Shown piece by piece: positions 50,274 through 58,524 of a stretch of 64,000 nucleotides of DNA. Source of the DNA: Nocardioides alkalitolerans DSM 16699 (lineage in GTDB: Bacteria > Actinomycetota > Actinomycetes > Propionibacteriales > Nocardioidaceae). The stretch's first letter is position 1, and every line of letters begins with the position of its first letter. The stretch covers positions 660,562-724,561 of the forward strand of contig NZ_KE384533.1 of assembly GCF_000426525.1 (NCBI RefSeq), in the 5' to 3' direction. The notes under the pieces are model-generated. The model saw nothing but the letters and a program-made list of their open reading frames with translations, made no database searches and was not told where the DNA came from. The translations under genes were made by a program, and so were the position numbers.

Positions 50274-51021
50274 GCCCGCGCCGTACGAGGAGGACGGCCG
50301 CGACGGCGAGCACCGCGCTCCAGACGCCGAGGTTGAGCAGCGGGAGCCAGAGGGGGTCCGACCCGAGCGACGCGCCGTCCCCGGAGATCAGCCGGCCCTC
50401 GGTCACGGGGTAGCGGGCGAGGGCGACGTAGCCGTAGAGCGGGGTGAACTTCGCGATGGCCAGCAGGGTGCCGCTCAGCGGCACGAACACGTTGCCGAGG
50501 AACGCGAGCACGACGACCATGCCGCTGGCGGCGCTGACGGCCGCCTCCGTGCGGAACGCGAGGCCGGCGCAGAGGCCGAAGAGCGCGAACACGCACGCCC
50601 CGCCGGCCACGGCGAGCAGGCTCAGCGTCCACGCCACGGTGGTGCCCTCGGCGCCGGTGAGCGCGCCGATGGCGGCGATGAGGGTGACAGGCAGCAGAGC
50701 GACGACCACGGCGAGCGTGATCTTGACCAGCACGAAGCCGCCGTCGCGGAGCGGGGTGAGGCCGAGCTGGCGGCCCCAGCCCTGCATCCGCTCGACCGCG
50801 GCCATGCCGCCGACGCCGACGGTGGCGGTCACGGCGCCGTACGCCGCCATCGAGACCAGGATGTAGAGGGCGACGTTGCCGTTGCCGAGCGGGCTGCCGC
50901 CGTACGCCTGGGTGGCCCCGAAGATGATGTAGAAGAACGCGGGCAGCACGCCGATGAAGAAGAGGCTCGCGCGGTCGCGGGCGAAGCGGCGGAGCTCGAG
51001 GCCGAGGTACGTGGTGTTCAT
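50260..51021 (-). CDS. ABC-2 type transporter permease
   Basis: A 253-residue permease with six predicted helices (for example SLFFIGVLPAFFYIIFGAT, LYILVSMAAYGAVTATVGVGG, VKITLAVVVALLPVTLIAAIG, and a last helix near LLNLGVWSAVLAVAAVLLV). The RMQGWGRQLGLTPLRDGGFVLVK loop is a family feature of ABC-2 drug and lipid exporters. ATG 51021 overlaps the ATPase stop (ATGA). Substrate unknown; the DesKR-type partners suggest response to membrane-active compounds. Confidence 0.9.
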   Translation of the reverse strand: MNTTYLGLELRRFARDRASLFFIGVLPAFFYIIFGATQAYGGSPLGNGNVALYILVSMAAYGAVTATVGVGGMAAVERMQGWGRQLGLTPLRDGGFVLVKITLAVVVALLPVTLIAAIGALTGAEGTTVAWTLSLLAVAGGACVFALFGLCAGLAFRTEAAVSAASGMVVVLAFLGNVFVPLSGTLLAIAKFTPLYGYVALARYPVTEGRLISGDGASLGSDPLWLPLLNLGVWSAVLAVAAVLLVRRGRERQ

Positions 51022-51992
51022 CGGCCCTCCTCCGTCGTCTGCGCGGCACCGGTCAGGGCGACGAAGGCCTCGTCCAACGACCCGGTCAGGATCTCGAGGT
51101 CGTGCGCGTCCAGCTCCACGAGGAGGGTACGGGCGACGGCGTCCGAGTCGGTGGCGACCACGCGCACGCGGTCGCCCTGGACCGTGACGTCGGCGGCACC
51201 GGCGAGCCGGCGCAGCGTCGCCACCGCGTCGTCCCGGCCGGTCGGGGGGAGCGTGGCGTGCACGGTGCGCCCCACCGCCCGGGAGCGGATCTCCGCCGTG
51301 GGGCCGTCGGCGACCACCCGGCCCTGCGCCACCACCACGATCCGGTCGGCGAAGTCGTCGGCCTCCTCGAGGTAGTGGGTGGCGAAGACGACGGTGCGCC
51401 CGCGGGCGGCCTCCGCGTGCATCACCCGCCAGAAGTCGCGACGGGCCGTCACGTCCATGCCGGCCGTGGGCTCGTCGAGCACGAGCAGCTCGGGGTCGGG
51501 GAGGAGGGCGAGCGCGAACCGGAGCCGCTGCTGCTCGCCGCCGGAGCACTTCGAGACCATGCGGGAGGCCACGGCGCCGAGCCCGGCGCGGTCGATGACG
51601 TCCTCGACGGGCGCGGGTGCGTCGTACGTCGACGCGATCAGCCGCACCGTCTCGCGAACGGTGAGGTCGCGGAGCAGGCCGCCGGTCTGGAGCACGGCCG
51701 ACACCCGCCCCTCGCGGACGGCGTCGCGCGGGGGCCGCCCGAACACCTCGGCGGACCCTCCCGTCGGCGAGGTGAGCCCGAGGAGCATGTCGATGGTCGT
51801 CGTCTTGCCGGCGCCGTTGGGGCCGAGGACGGCGACGACCTCGCCGGTCTCGATGCGCAGGTCGACGCCGCGCACGGCGGCGACGTCGCCGGAGCGGGTG
51901 GCGAAGGTCTTGGTCAGGCCGCGCAGCTCGACCGCGGGAGCGCCGGTGGCGGCGGCCGGGGACGGTGGGGCGGTGGGGCGGGTGTGCGTCAT
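51018..51992 (-). CDS. ABC transporter ATP-binding protein (drug/lipid exporter type)
   Basis: A 324-residue ATPase. The Walker A is VLGPNGAGKTTTIDMLLGL, the signature is SKCSGGEQQRLRFALALL (a Cys replaces the usual first residue of LSGGE, giving CSGGE), Walker B LLVLDEPTAGMDV, and the H-loop VFATHYLEEAD. The C-terminal ~90 residues are the DUF4162-like extension (VHATLPP, DLEILTGSLDEAFVALTG) of DrrA/NodI-type exporters. ATG 51992 is favoured over a longer frame from 52058. First gene of the operon ATPase-permease-kinase-regulator. Confidence 0.93.
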   Translation of the reverse strand: MTHTRPTAPPSPAAATGAPAVELRGLTKTFATRSGDVAAVRGVDLRIETGEVVAVLGPNGAGKTTTIDMLLGLTSPTGGSAEVFGRPPRDAVREGRVSAVLQTGGLLRDLTVRETVRLIASTYDAPAPVEDVIDRAGLGAVASRMVSKCSGGEQQRLRFALALLPDPELLVLDEPTAGMDVTARRDFWRVMHAEAARGRTVVFATHYLEEADDFADRIVVVAQGRVVADGPTAEIRSRAVGRTVHATLPPTGRDDAVATLRRLAGAADVTVQGDRVRVVATDSDAVARTLLVELDAHDLEILTGSLDEAFVALTGAAQTTEEGR

Positions 51993-52042
51993 GGTGACGA
52001 CTCTCGCCGTGCGCGACGCGCGGCGCCGTCCCCTCCTGTCAC

Positions 52043-52065
52043 GTGTCCCGGATGACACCTGTCAT
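52043..52065. promoter_or_regulatory. Overlapping inverted repeats upstream of the ABC-DesKR operon
   Basis: GTGTC-CCGGAT-GACAC (52043-52058) and ATGACA-CC-TGTCAT (52052-52065) overlap, with another TGTCA at 52037-52041. They lie between the divergent ABC operon and the aldehyde dehydrogenase gene and are a plausible site for the NarL-type regulator. Confidence 0.5.
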
Positions 52066-52110
52066 GCGCGGTGCTTGGGGCCCCGTGCGGCGAGTGGCAG
52101 GCTGGCGGGC

Positions 52111-53571
52111 ATGAGCGAGTCGATCGACGTCCACGGCCTCTACTCCCCCCAGCTGTACGTCGGGGGCGCCTGGCGCGACTCCGGTGACGGCTCCACCTTC
52201 GACGTGCTCGACCCCGCCGACGAGTCGGTGCTCGCGCGCGTGGCCGACGGCACGGTCGACGACGCGGTCGCCGCGCTCGACGCCGCGGCCGCCGCGCAGG
52301 AGGACTGGGCCCGCACGGCGCCGCGGGAGCGCAGCGAGATCCTGCGCGCGGCGTACGAGCGCATCGTCGACCAGACCGATGCCTTCGCCCGCCTGATCAG
52401 CCTCGAGATGGGCAAGCCGCTCGGCGAGTCCGCGGGCGAGGTCGCGTACGGCGCGGAGTTCCTCCGGTGGTTCTCCGAGGAGGCCGTCCGCATCCACGGA
52501 CGCTGGATGACGGCGCCCGCCGGTGGCTCCCGGCTGCTGACGGTGAAGAAGCCCGTCGGCCCCTGCCTGCTCATCACGCCCTGGAACTTCCCCATCGCGA
52601 TGGCGACCCGCAAGATCGGCCCCGCGATCGCGGCCGGCTGCACCATGGTCGTGAAGCCCGCCGCCCTCACCCCGCTGACGACGCTGGCGGTCGCGAGGGT
52701 CTTCGCCGACGTCGGACTGCCCGCGGGCGTGCTCAACGTCGTCACCTCGTCGCACTCCTCCGACATCTCCCGCACGCTCATGGAGGACGACCGCCTCCGC
52801 AAGGTCTCCTTCACCGGCTCGACCCCGGTCGGCAAGGTGCTCGTGGAGCAGTCGTCGGGCCAGCTGCAGCGCATGTCGATGGAGCTCGGCGGCAACGCCC
52901 CGTTCCTCGTCTTCGAGGACGCCGACGTCGACGCGGCCGTCGAGGGCGCCGTCCTGGCGAAGATGCGCAACATGGGCGAGGCCTGCACGGCCGCCAACCG
53001 CTTCCTCGTGCACACGTCGGTGGCCGAGGAGTTCTCCACCAAGCTGGCCGAGCGCCTGGGCGCCCTCACGGTCGGGCGCGGCCAGGACGACGGCGTCGAC
53101 GTGGGCCCGCTCGTGCAGGCCAGCGCCGTCGACGACGTGCACCAGCTGGTCACCGACGCCGTCGAGAGCGGCGCGACGGTGCTCACCGGCGGCACCCGGC
53201 CCGACGGTCCGGGCTTCTTCTACCCGCCGACCGTGCTCGCCGACGTGCCCCACGACGCCGGCGTCGTGACCCAGGAGATCTTCGGGCCCGTCGCGCCGAT
53301 CTCGACCTTCGACGACGAGGACGAGGCGATCCGGCGCGCCAACGCGACCGAGTACGGGCTGGCGTCGTACGCGTTCACCCGCGACCTCGACCGCACGATC
53401 CGGCTCGCGGAGCGCCTCGACTACGGCATGGTCGGCATCAACACCGGCCTGCTCTCCAACCCCGCGGCGCCGTTCGGCGGCGTCAAGCAGTCCGGGTTCG
53501 GCCGCGAGGGCGGGTTCGAGGGCATCGAGGAGTACCTCGAGACGACGTACGTCGGGATCAGCGCCGGCTGA
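52111..53571 (+). CDS. NAD(P)-dependent aldehyde dehydrogenase, succinate-semialdehyde type
   Basis: A 486-residue ALDH. The catalytic Cys is C292 (NMGEACTAANRF), the general base is E258 (MSMELGGNAPF), and the cofactor loop is VSFTGSTPVGK. LITPWNFPIAMATRKIGPAIAAGCTMV and the C-terminal NTGLLSNPAAPFGGVKQSGFGREGG are those of GabD-like succinate-semialdehyde dehydrogenases, which feed GABA carbon into the TCA cycle; polyamine breakdown also ends in such aldehydes. The typical GabD signature at the active site has GQTC/GEVC; here it is GEAC, so another aldehyde is possible. ATG 52111 is 7 nt after CAGGCT. Confidence 0.87.
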   Translation: MSESIDVHGLYSPQLYVGGAWRDSGDGSTFDVLDPADESVLARVADGTVDDAVAALDAAAAAQEDWARTAPRERSEILRAAYERIVDQTDAFARLISLEMGKPLGESAGEVAYGAEFLRWFSEEAVRIHGRWMTAPAGGSRLLTVKKPVGPCLLITPWNFPIAMATRKIGPAIAAGCTMVVKPAALTPLTTLAVARVFADVGLPAGVLNVVTSSHSSDISRTLMEDDRLRKVSFTGSTPVGKVLVEQSSGQLQRMSMELGGNAPFLVFEDADVDAAVEGAVLAKMRNMGEACTAANRFLVHTSVAEEFSTKLAERLGALTVGRGQDDGVDVGPLVQASAVDDVHQLVTDAVESGATVLTGGTRPDGPGFFYPPTVLADVPHDAGVVTQEIFGPVAPISTFDDEDEAIRRANATEYGLASYAFTRDLDRTIRLAERLDYGMVGINTGLLSNPAAPFGGVKQSGFGREGGFEGIEEYLETTYVGISAG

Positions 53572-53591
53572 GCGGGAGCAGACTGTCCCCC

Positions 53592-53984
53592 ATGACCCTC
53601 GTCGCCCTCGTGGTCGCCGCGCTCGCGGCCGCGCTGCACGTCTACATCTTCCTGCTCGAGTCGGTCTGGTGGACGACACGCGCCCGCGGGGTCTTCGGCA
53701 CCAGCGCCGAGGAGGCCGCCGCCACCCGCGAGATGGCCTTCAACCAGGGTTTCTACAACCTCTTCCTCGCGGTGGTGACGGTGGTGGGCATCGCGTCGTA
53801 CGGCGCCGGCGGTGCGCAGGGCGACGCCGTCGGTGCGGCGCTCGTGCTGGCGGGCACCGGGTCGATGCTCGCGGCGGCCCTGGTGCTGCTCGTCACGTCG
53901 CCCGACAAGGCGCGGGCGGCGGTCACGCAGGGCACCCTCCCGCTGGTCGCGGTGGTGCTCGTGGCGGTGGGCCTGCTCGTCTGA
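53592..53984 (+). CDS. DUF1304 membrane protein
   Basis: A 130-residue membrane protein of the DUF1304 family: four helices (about 2-22, 52-72, 78-100, 110-129), with HVYIFLLESVWW in the first loop and FNQGFYNLFLAV in the second. No function is known. ATG 53592. It follows the aldehyde dehydrogenase by 20 bp but has a GACTGT box of its own close to the start. Confidence 0.88.
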   Translation: MTLVALVVAALAAALHVYIFLLESVWWTTRARGVFGTSAEEAAATREMAFNQGFYNLFLAVVTVVGIASYGAGGAQGDAVGAALVLAGTGSMLAAALVLLVTSPDKARAAVTQGTLPLVAVVLVAVGLLV

Positions 53985-54050
53985 GTGACCCCCCTCACGG
54001 GGGCTCCTGCCGCCCCGCGGGCGTCACCACCGCAGGGGCACAGTGGACGG

Positions 54051-55070
54051 GTGAGCATCCCTGACCAGAGCACCCAGATCCAGCTCGTCGCGCGCCCCGA
54101 GGGCTGGCCGACGCACGAGAACTTCCGCACCGTCGTCGTCGACCTGCCCGACCTGGGCCCCGACGAGGTCCGCGTCGTCAACGACTACGTCTCCGTCGAC
54201 CCCTACATGCGGGGACGGATGAACGACGTGAAGAGCTACATCGCCCCGTTCGCGCTCGACGCGACCATGGACGGCGGCGCCGTCGGCCACGTCGTCGCCT
54301 CGACGAGCGACACCGTGCCGGTGGGCGCGGTCGTCTCCCACAACCAGGGCTGGCGCGACGTCGCCCAGGGCCCGGCCGCCCGATTCCGCGTCGTCGAGGA
54401 GGCACCCGGTCTGCCCCGCTCCGCGCTGCTGGGCATCCTCGGCATGACCGGGCTGACGGCGTACGTCGGGCTCGGCGAGATCGCCCGCCTCTCGATGGGC
54501 GACACGGTCTTCGTCTCCGGCGCTGCCGGTGCGGTCGGCACGGCGGTCGGCCAGATCGCCCGGCGCAAGGGCGCGGCCCGCGTCATCGGCTCGGCCGGCT
54601 CGGCCGAGAAGGTCGCGCTGCTGACGGAGCGCTACGGCTTCGACGCGGCGATCAACTACAAGGACGGCCCGATCCGCGAGCAGCTCGCCGAGGTCGTCGG
54701 CGAGGACGGCGTCGACGTCTACTTCGACAACGTCGGCGGCGACCACCTCGAGGCCGCCCTCGACGTGATGAACCGCTTCGGCCGGGTCGCGGTCTGCGGC
54801 GCCATCGCGGGCTACAACGACACCGACCGCACGCCCGGGCCGGACAACCTGATGAACATCGTCTCGCGCAGCCTCACGCTCCGCGGCTTCACGCTGGGCG
54901 ACCACTTCAGCGCCCAGCCGGCGTTCGAGGCCGACATGCGCCGCTGGGTCGCCGAGGGCCGGATCGTGCACGACGAGACCGTCGTCGAGGGCATCGACCA
55001 CGCCGTCGACGCGTTCCTCTCGATGCTCGAGGGCGGCAACACCGGGAAGATGGTCGTCAAGACGTCCTGA
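54051..55070 (+). CDS. Zinc-independent medium-chain dehydrogenase/reductase (NADP-dependent, PGR/curcumin-reductase type)
   Basis: A 339-residue MDR enzyme. The N-terminal GroES-like part has VNDYVSVDPYMRGRMND, diagnostic of the leukotriene B4/prostaglandin reductase group, and ILGMTGLTAYVGL; the Rossmann part has VFVSGAAGAVGTAVGQIA and VYFDNVGGDHLEAALDVMNRFGRVAVCG. There are no zinc-ligand cysteines. Such enzymes reduce alpha,beta-unsaturated ketones and aldehydes with NADPH. GTG 54051 lies 6 nt after CACAGT; an ATG-less longer frame from 53985 is unlikely. Ends before palindromic copy C. Confidence 0.9.
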   Translation: MSIPDQSTQIQLVARPEGWPTHENFRTVVVDLPDLGPDEVRVVNDYVSVDPYMRGRMNDVKSYIAPFALDATMDGGAVGHVVASTSDTVPVGAVVSHNQGWRDVAQGPAARFRVVEEAPGLPRSALLGILGMTGLTAYVGLGEIARLSMGDTVFVSGAAGAVGTAVGQIARRKGAARVIGSAGSAEKVALLTERYGFDAAINYKDGPIREQLAEVVGEDGVDVYFDNVGGDHLEAALDVMNRFGRVAVCGAIAGYNDTDRTPGPDNLMNIVSRSLTLRGFTLGDHFSAQPAFEADMRRWVAEGRIVHDETVVEGIDHAVDAFLSMLEGGNTGKMVVKTS

Positions 55071-55132
55071 GGTGGGGGTGTCTCGGGGGTGCGGACCACC
55101 GGTCGTCCCGGGTGGCGCCGCACTCCGTACGA

Positions 55133-55212
55133 CCCCGTGTAACGCGGTGTCCGAGCTACTGCACACGTGTTCTGACGCGTGTGCAGACACCCGGACACCG
55201 CGTTACACGGGG
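55133..55212. repeat. Dispersed palindromic element, copy C (best preserved)
   Basis: 20-bp perfect outer arms (55133-55152 with 55193-55212), 6x6 internal loops (55153-55158, 55187-55192), a 9-bp inner stem CTGCACACG/CGTGTGCAG (55159-55167, 55178-55186) and a 10-nt loop. It lies between convergent genes, 9 bp before the end of the thioredoxin-reductase-like gene, so it may also act as a bidirectional terminator. Confidence 0.92.
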
Positions 55213-55221
55213 TGCGAGCCG

Positions 55222-56202
55222 TCAGCCGACGGCCGCCATGTCCTCGCCGAGGGCGTCGGCGCTGAGGCCCGAGCCCGCCATCTGGCCCGCGGCGAGCGCC
55301 CCGATGACCGAGGGCATGGGCATCGGGAAGGCGGGCCGGTGGGCCAGGTCGCCGGCGGCGTACACGCCGGGGACGCTCGTGCGGCCGAAGTCGTCGATCT
55401 CGACGCAGCCCGACTCGAGCAGGTGCACCCCCAGCTGCTCCGCGAACGGGGCGGACTGGCGGTAGGTCGGCGCGAGGAACACCCCGGCGAGGTCGATCAC
55501 CATGCCGTCGGCGAGGTGGGCGCGCGCCACGTCACCGTCGCGCGAGAACCGCTCGACCGGCGTGGTGACGACGCCCGCGCCGAGCGCGGCCAGGGTCGCG
55601 CCGGTGGCCTCGTCGACCTCCGCGCCGTGGGTGAGGGCGGTGAGGCGCCCCGCGATCCGGTTCATCAGGCCGACCGCGTGCATCATCTGCGGCTGCGCGC
55701 CGAGCACGGCCACGTGGCCGCCCGAGAACTCGTGGCCGTGGCAGAACGGGCACTGCGCCGCGAGCGTGCCCCAGAGCTCGTCGAGCCCCGGCACGGACGG
55801 CAGGTCGTCCCGCAGCCCGGTCGCCAGCACCACGCGCCGGGCGACGAGGGTGCGCCCGTCGCCGAGCGTGGCCTCGAACCGGGTGGGCTCGCCCGGGCCG
55901 TGCGTCGCGGCGACCCGCACGACCTCGCCGGCCAGCACCTCCACGTCGTACGGCGCGAGCTGCTCGCGTGCGGAGGCCCGGAAGTCGGCGGGCGGGCGTC
56001 CGTCGTGGGTGAGCACGTTGTGCATGTGGGTGACCGGCGCGTTGCGGTAGACGCCCGAGTCGACGAGCACCGCGCTGCGGTGGATGCGGCCGAGGGTGAG
56101 CGCCGCCTGGAGGCCGGCGGGTCCGCCGCCGATGACGAGGGCGTCGGTGGGGGCGTCGGTGGGGGCGTCGGTGGGGCCGTCGGCGGGGGTGGGGTGCGAC
56201 AT
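55222..56202 (-). CDS. Thioredoxin-reductase-like FAD/NAD(P) oxidoreductase
   Basis: A 326-residue flavoprotein of the TrxR fold: FAD loop LVIGGGPAGLQAALTLGRI, redox-active C151-P-F-C154 (AAQCPFCHGHEF), NAD(P) loop VAVLGAQPQMMHAVGL (degenerate GxGxxA), and GVYAAGDLA near the C-terminus. The CPFC pair marks the group related to thioredoxin reductases and HcaD-type or gliotoxin-type dithiol oxidases; the substrate may be a disulfide or a small molecule. The N-terminal TDAP repeats come from 12-bp tandem units (56141-56188). ATG 56202 has AAGGA. Controlled by the divergent MerR gene (see promoter). Confidence 0.85.
   Translation of the reverse strand: MSHPTPADGPTDAPTDAPTDALVIGGGPAGLQAALTLGRIHRSAVLVDSGVYRNAPVTHMHNVLTHDGRPPADFRASAREQLAPYDVEVLAGEVVRVAATHGPGEPTRFEATLGDGRTLVARRVVLATGLRDDLPSVPGLDELWGTLAAQCPFCHGHEFSGGHVAVLGAQPQMMHAVGLMNRIAGRLTALTHGAEVDEATGATLAALGAGVVTTPVERFSRDGDVARAHLADGMVIDLAGVFLAPTYRQSAPFAEQLGVHLLESGCVEIDDFGRTSVPGVYAAGDLAHRPAFPMPMPSVIGALAAGQMAGSGLSADALGEDMAAVG
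56141..56188. repeat. Four 12-bp tandem repeats coding a TDAP stretch
   Basis: GCGTCGGTGGGG at 56141, 56153 and 56165, and a degenerate fourth unit at 56177; they encode the repeated TDAP at the N-terminus of the TrxR-like protein. Confidence 0.85.
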
Positions 56203-56243
56203 GTCGGGTCCTTCACTGGGTCGTGGTCCTTGTGCAGGTCACC

Positions 56244-56274
56244 AGCATGTGAGTTCATGTCGACATGAAGTCAA
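56244..56274 (-). promoter_or_regulatory. MerR-type promoter with 19-bp spacer and 16-bp palindrome
   Basis: On the minus strand: -35 TTGACT (56269-56274), exactly 19 bp, -10 CATGCT (56244-56249). The spacer is filled by the perfect palindrome TTCATGTCGACATGAA (56254-56269). An over-long spacer with a centred palindrome is the known design for MerR activators, here for the TrxR-like gene. The palindrome contains the merR start codon. Confidence 0.8.
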
Positions 56275-56735
56275 GCCTGCGCAGCATCGGATCCGTCGCG
56301 GCCCGTTTCGGGCTCGAGACCCACGTGCTGCGGCACTGGGAGGACGAGGGCCTCGTGACGCCGGCGCGCGACGGGGCGGGGCGCCGGGTGTACGGCGAGC
56401 ACGACGTCGTGCGGATCGCCGCGATCGTGCGCAACAAGACCGCCGGGATGAGCCTGGAGCAGATCCGGGTGCTGCTCGACTCCGAGTCCGCCGGCCGCCA
56501 CGACGTGCTGCAGGCCCACCTCGACGACATCGAGGAACGGATGCGGTCGATGGAGCTGTGGCGTGAGATGACCCTCCACGCCCTGCGCTGCCGCGCCCAC
56601 GACGTGACGAACTGCCCGCGCTACAAGAGCTACCTGGCCGACCTGCTCGACGACGGCACGCCGCGACCGAGCCTGCCGCCCGAGCGCGGGTCGGGCGGGG
56701 GAGTCCCGCCGTACGACCCGGCGCTCTCCTGCTGA
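56265..56735 (+). CDS. MerR-family transcriptional regulator with C-terminal cysteines
   Basis: A 156-residue MerR regulator: winged helix at 5-75 (LRSIGSVAARFGLETHVLRHWEDEGLVTPARDGAGRRVYGEHDVVRI), dimerisation helix (about 80-105) and an effector part with C109 and C117 (ALRCRAHDVTNCPRYKSYL), which might sense metal, redox or thiol-reactive compounds. The ATG lies within the palindromic operator, so the protein would also block its own gene. Pro/Gly-rich tail to the end. Divergent from, and very likely activator of, the TrxR-like gene. Confidence 0.92.
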   Translation: MKSSLRSIGSVAARFGLETHVLRHWEDEGLVTPARDGAGRRVYGEHDVVRIAAIVRNKTAGMSLEQIRVLLDSESAGRHDVLQAHLDDIEERMRSMELWREMTLHALRCRAHDVTNCPRYKSYLADLLDDGTPRPSLPPERGSGGGVPPYDPALSC

Positions 56736-56759
56736 GGCCCCGGCGGTCGCCCCGGCGGA

Positions 56760-56822
56760 GGTAGTCCCTGACGTAGTGGTCGTCGGACCATCGCTCGGAC
56801 GACCTCTACGTCAGGGACTACC
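56760..56822. repeat. Long palindrome between merR and the flotillin gene
   Basis: 17-bp perfect arms GGTAGTCCCTGACGTAG (56760-56776) and complement (56806-56822), then after one mismatch a 7-bp inner stem GGTCGTC/GACGACC and a 13-nt loop. It starts 24 bp after merR and may end its transcript. Confidence 0.85.
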
Positions 56823-56850
56823 CGTCGTGGCGGGCCGCCCACCCCCGCAA

Positions 56851-56892
56851 CGTCATGCGGACCGGAGCCCGGGGGCCACGGTCCGCATGACG
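56851..56892. repeat. Second long palindrome before the flotillin gene end
   Basis: CGTCATGCGGACCG (56851-56864) pairs perfectly with 56879-56892 around a 14-nt loop. It is 42 bp from the flotillin stop and 28 bp from the other palindrome; the sequences are unrelated. Confidence 0.8.
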
Positions 56893-56933
56893 CTCGCGAG
56901 GAGCGGTCGATCAGGTGGAGCAGGTGGAACGCC

Positions 56934-58472
56934 TCAGACGGTGCTGCCCGGGACGGTGGAGTCGTCGCGGCCGGCCTCGTCGGTGGCGAGGCCCAGCTTG
57001 CCGGCGGCGCTGCCGACCGACTTCTTGATGAGCGCGTCGAGGTCGAGGCCCGTCGTGGTCTTCAGCATGTTGAGGGTCTCGACGACGTTCGAGGTGACCT
57101 GCTTGGGCAGGGCGCCGGCGCCGTCGGTCGACACGACGGTGAGCTGGTCGATCGCGCCGATGGGGGCCGCGACCTCCTTGGCGATCTGCGGGAGCACCTC
57201 GATGAGCATCTGCAGCACAGCGGCGTCGTTGTAGTGCGCGAACGCCTCGGCGCGCTTGTCCATGGCCTCGGCCTCGGCCTGGCCGACCGCGGAGATCGCG
57301 GCCGCCTGGGCCTCGCCCTCGGCGCGGGTGGCGTCGGCCTCCGCCGTACGGCGGGCGCGCTCGGCCTCACCGCGGCGCTCACCCTCGATGGCCTCGGCCT
57401 CGGCGAGCGCGGAACGGCGGGCCTTCTCGGCCTCACCGCTGAGGCGGGCCTCCTGCGCCTTGGCCTCGGCGGCCGCGATGGTGGACGCCTTGCGGGCCTC
57501 GGCGGCCGCGATCTCGGCGGACCGCTTGGCCTCGGCGTCCTGCTCCACGCGGTAGCGCTCGGCGTCGGCCGGCTTGCGGACCTTCGTCTCCAGCTCGCGC
57601 TCGGTCAGCGCGGCCTGGCGGACGGCGACCTTCTCCTGCTCGAGCAGGATCGCCTGGTCCTGGTCGGCCTGGGCGAGCGGGCCGGCGGCGGAGGCACGGG
57701 CCTGCGCGGCGTCGGTCTCGATCTTGATCTCGGACTGCTTCAGCGCGAGGGCGCGCTGCGAGATCGCGATCTCCTCCTCGGCCTTGATGCGCGCCTGCTC
57801 GGCGGCCTGGCGGGCGTTGGCCTCGGCGATGGCGGCGGTCTGGCCGTTGCGGGCGGCCTCGGGGCGACCGAGGTCGGCGAGGTAGGAGCCGTCGTCGGTG
57901 ACGTCCTGGATCTGGAACGTGTCGAGGATGAGGCCCTGGCCGGTGAGCGAGTTCTCGGACTCGTCGGCCACGCGCTGCGCGAACGCGGCGCGGTCACGGA
58001 TGATCTGCTCGACCGTCAGGCCGCCGACGATGGAGCGCAGCGCACCGGCGAGCACCTCCTGGGTGAAGGGCTCGATGTCGGCCTGCTGCGAGAGGAAGCG
58101 CTGCGCGGCGAGGCGGATCTGGTCGGCGTTGCCGCCGACCTTCACGATCGCGACGCCCTCGACGTTGAGCTTGATGCCCTGGCCGGAGACGGCGCCGCGG
58201 ATCTGCACGGAGATGCGGCGCGAGGAGAGGTCGAGGTTGCCGAGCTTCTGCACGAACGGGACGACGAAGATGCCGCCGCCCATGACGACCTTCTGGCCGG
58301 ACAGGTCGGTCGTCAGCTCGCCCGTCTCCGGGTTGACCACCGCCTTGCCCTTGCGGCCGGTGACGATGAACGCCTCGTTCGGCCCGGCGACCTTGTAGCG
58401 GCTGGTCACGAGCAGCACCAGGAGGACGAGGAGGACGACGAAGCCGATGATCGGCGTCAGGACCGGATCCAC
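56934..58472 (-). CDS. Flotillin/SPFH domain protein
   Basis: A 512-residue flotillin. An N-terminal membrane helix (about 5-23, LTPIIGFVVLLVLLVLLVTS) is followed by the SPFH/Band 7 domain (about 25-200; RKGKAVVNPETGEL, ALRSIVGGLTVEQIIRDRAAFAQRV) and a long Ala/Glu-rich coiled coil (about 215-430, with repeated AEAxA segments), then a C-terminal oligomerisation region. Flotillins scaffold functional membrane microdomains. GTG 58472 has AAAGG 7 nt upstream. The NfeD-like gene lies just upstream on the same strand, the usual flotillin-NfeD pairing. Confidence 0.94.
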   Translation of the reverse strand: MDPVLTPIIGFVVLLVLLVLLVTSRYKVAGPNEAFIVTGRKGKAVVNPETGELTTDLSGQKVVMGGGIFVVPFVQKLGNLDLSSRRISVQIRGAVSGQGIKLNVEGVAIVKVGGNADQIRLAAQRFLSQQADIEPFTQEVLAGALRSIVGGLTVEQIIRDRAAFAQRVADESENSLTGQGLILDTFQIQDVTDDGSYLADLGRPEAARNGQTAAIAEANARQAAEQARIKAEEEIAISQRALALKQSEIKIETDAAQARASAAGPLAQADQDQAILLEQEKVAVRQAALTERELETKVRKPADAERYRVEQDAEAKRSAEIAAAEARKASTIAAAEAKAQEARLSGEAEKARRSALAEAEAIEGERRGEAERARRTAEADATRAEGEAQAAAISAVGQAEAEAMDKRAEAFAHYNDAAVLQMLIEVLPQIAKEVAAPIGAIDQLTVVSTDGAGALPKQVTSNVVETLNMLKTTTGLDLDALIKKSVGSAAGKLGLATDEAGRDDSTVPGSTV

Positions 58473-58524
58473 GGTGGAACCTTTCGGTGGAGGGGTGGAG
58501 CAGGGTCGTGCGGGGGAGCTGGCC

